A stretch of DNA of 64,000 bases from Paraburkholderia sp. Ac-20340 (GTDB taxonomy: Bacteria > Pseudomonadota > Gammaproteobacteria > Burkholderiales > Burkholderiaceae), in the NCBI RefSeq assembly GCF_017104965.1, contig NZ_JAAGPR010000009.1, forward strand, positions 1 to 64,000, given 5' to 3'. The notes beneath the pieces were generated by a model, which was not told the DNA's origin, made no database searches, and saw only the letters and a list, made by a program, of their open reading frames with translations. Made by a program: the position numbers and the translations under genes. Positions within the stretch are counted from its first letter, which is position 1. The number at the start of each line of letters is the position of its first letter. Shown piece by piece: positions 63,714 through 64,000 of this stretch.

Positions 63714-64000
63714 TGTTGCTACTCCTTTGATTTGAAACGAATTGCTTCGTGCCGCCGGCCGTCTTGCGCAGCCGGTCGAGGGCGGCCTGGCAGCCGCCTC
63801 CCGCGTGCTCGTCGCGGGCTCAATGACGTGATTTTATCGCGAAGCGACTGCAATTCCCGCGCCGAAACGCGTAACTGGCATGAAATTGGCGTATCCGAAC
63901 GTCAGAAGCGCGAGAAGATGCAAAAAGGATTGACAGCCCGCGCGTTGCCTCAACTGCGCGAGAGCCGGAATTGCGGGGATTTACGTCGATTTTGCTACGA
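63714..64000. other. Upstream region of fba to the window edge
   Basis: 287 bases with no recognisable gene. On the minus strand TAAAAT (near 63840) may be an fba -10 box, but no convincing -35 stands 17 bases upstream. Confidence 0.4.

Overview
The window is a dense, GC-rich (roughly 65 % by eye) chromosomal segment of a beta-proteobacterium, almost certainly Burkholderiaceae (Burkholderia/Paraburkholderia/Caballeronia). The evidence is the gene order glyA - ydfG - ybgC-tolQRAB-pal-cpoB - tRNA-Lys, the block fba-purC-purE-purK-threonylcarbamoyl-AMP synthase, and a TetR-controlled RND pump of the BpeAB-OprB type. There is no rRNA, CRISPR array, insertion sequence, integrase or phage gene.

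Layout. 1-7.3 kb: 5' end of glyA, ydfG, then the complete Tol-Pal envelope operon and a tRNA-Lys(TTT) with its own promoter and terminator. 7.4-14.2 kb: small exported protein, a cytochrome b561/YceI/YceI operon with a divergent LysR regulator, a ParB-like protein, an MscS channel and a DedA protein. 14.5-17.7 kb: mutL-miaA. 17.9-29.2 kb: a polyol catabolic region with D-arabinitol-type dehydrogenase, xylulokinase and a SorC-family regulator on the plus strand, and a short-chain dehydrogenase plus a complete ABC polyol importer and a HAD phosphatase on the minus strand. The two operons share one promoter/operator architecture (TTGACW, then a 16-bp dyad, then a 13-bp element, with identical spacings), so they are probably one regulon.

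29.4-32.2 kb: zinc-type ABC importer znuACB, whose ATPase has a histidine-rich tail. 32.3-34.3 kb: patatin-like lipase and a PIN toxin/antitoxin pair with a degenerate PIN active site and a direct-repeat operator. 34.3-38.8 kb: S-formylglutathione hydrolase, a second FGGY kinase and an NCS2 purine/pyrimidine permease with a structured leader. 38.9-39.9 kb: a lower-GC gene for a two-domain HNH endonuclease, probably an acquired modification-dependent restriction enzyme.

40-47.2 kb: three-gene RND efflux operon and divergent TetR repressor with an operator embedded in the pump promoter. 47.2-49.3 kb: CoxG-like, DUF427 and an exported protein. 49.5-53.3 kb: Do-family periplasmic protease next to an OmpR/histidine-kinase pair. 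53.8-58.5 kb: PBP4 (dacB) with a basic Lys/Ser tail, a fatty-acid hydroxylase and a GDSL-type lipoprotein. 58.5-63.7 kb: threonylcarbamoyl-AMP synthase, purK, purE, purC and fba, all on the minus strand. All functional calls rest on reading the translated sequence against remembered family features; no database search was run.
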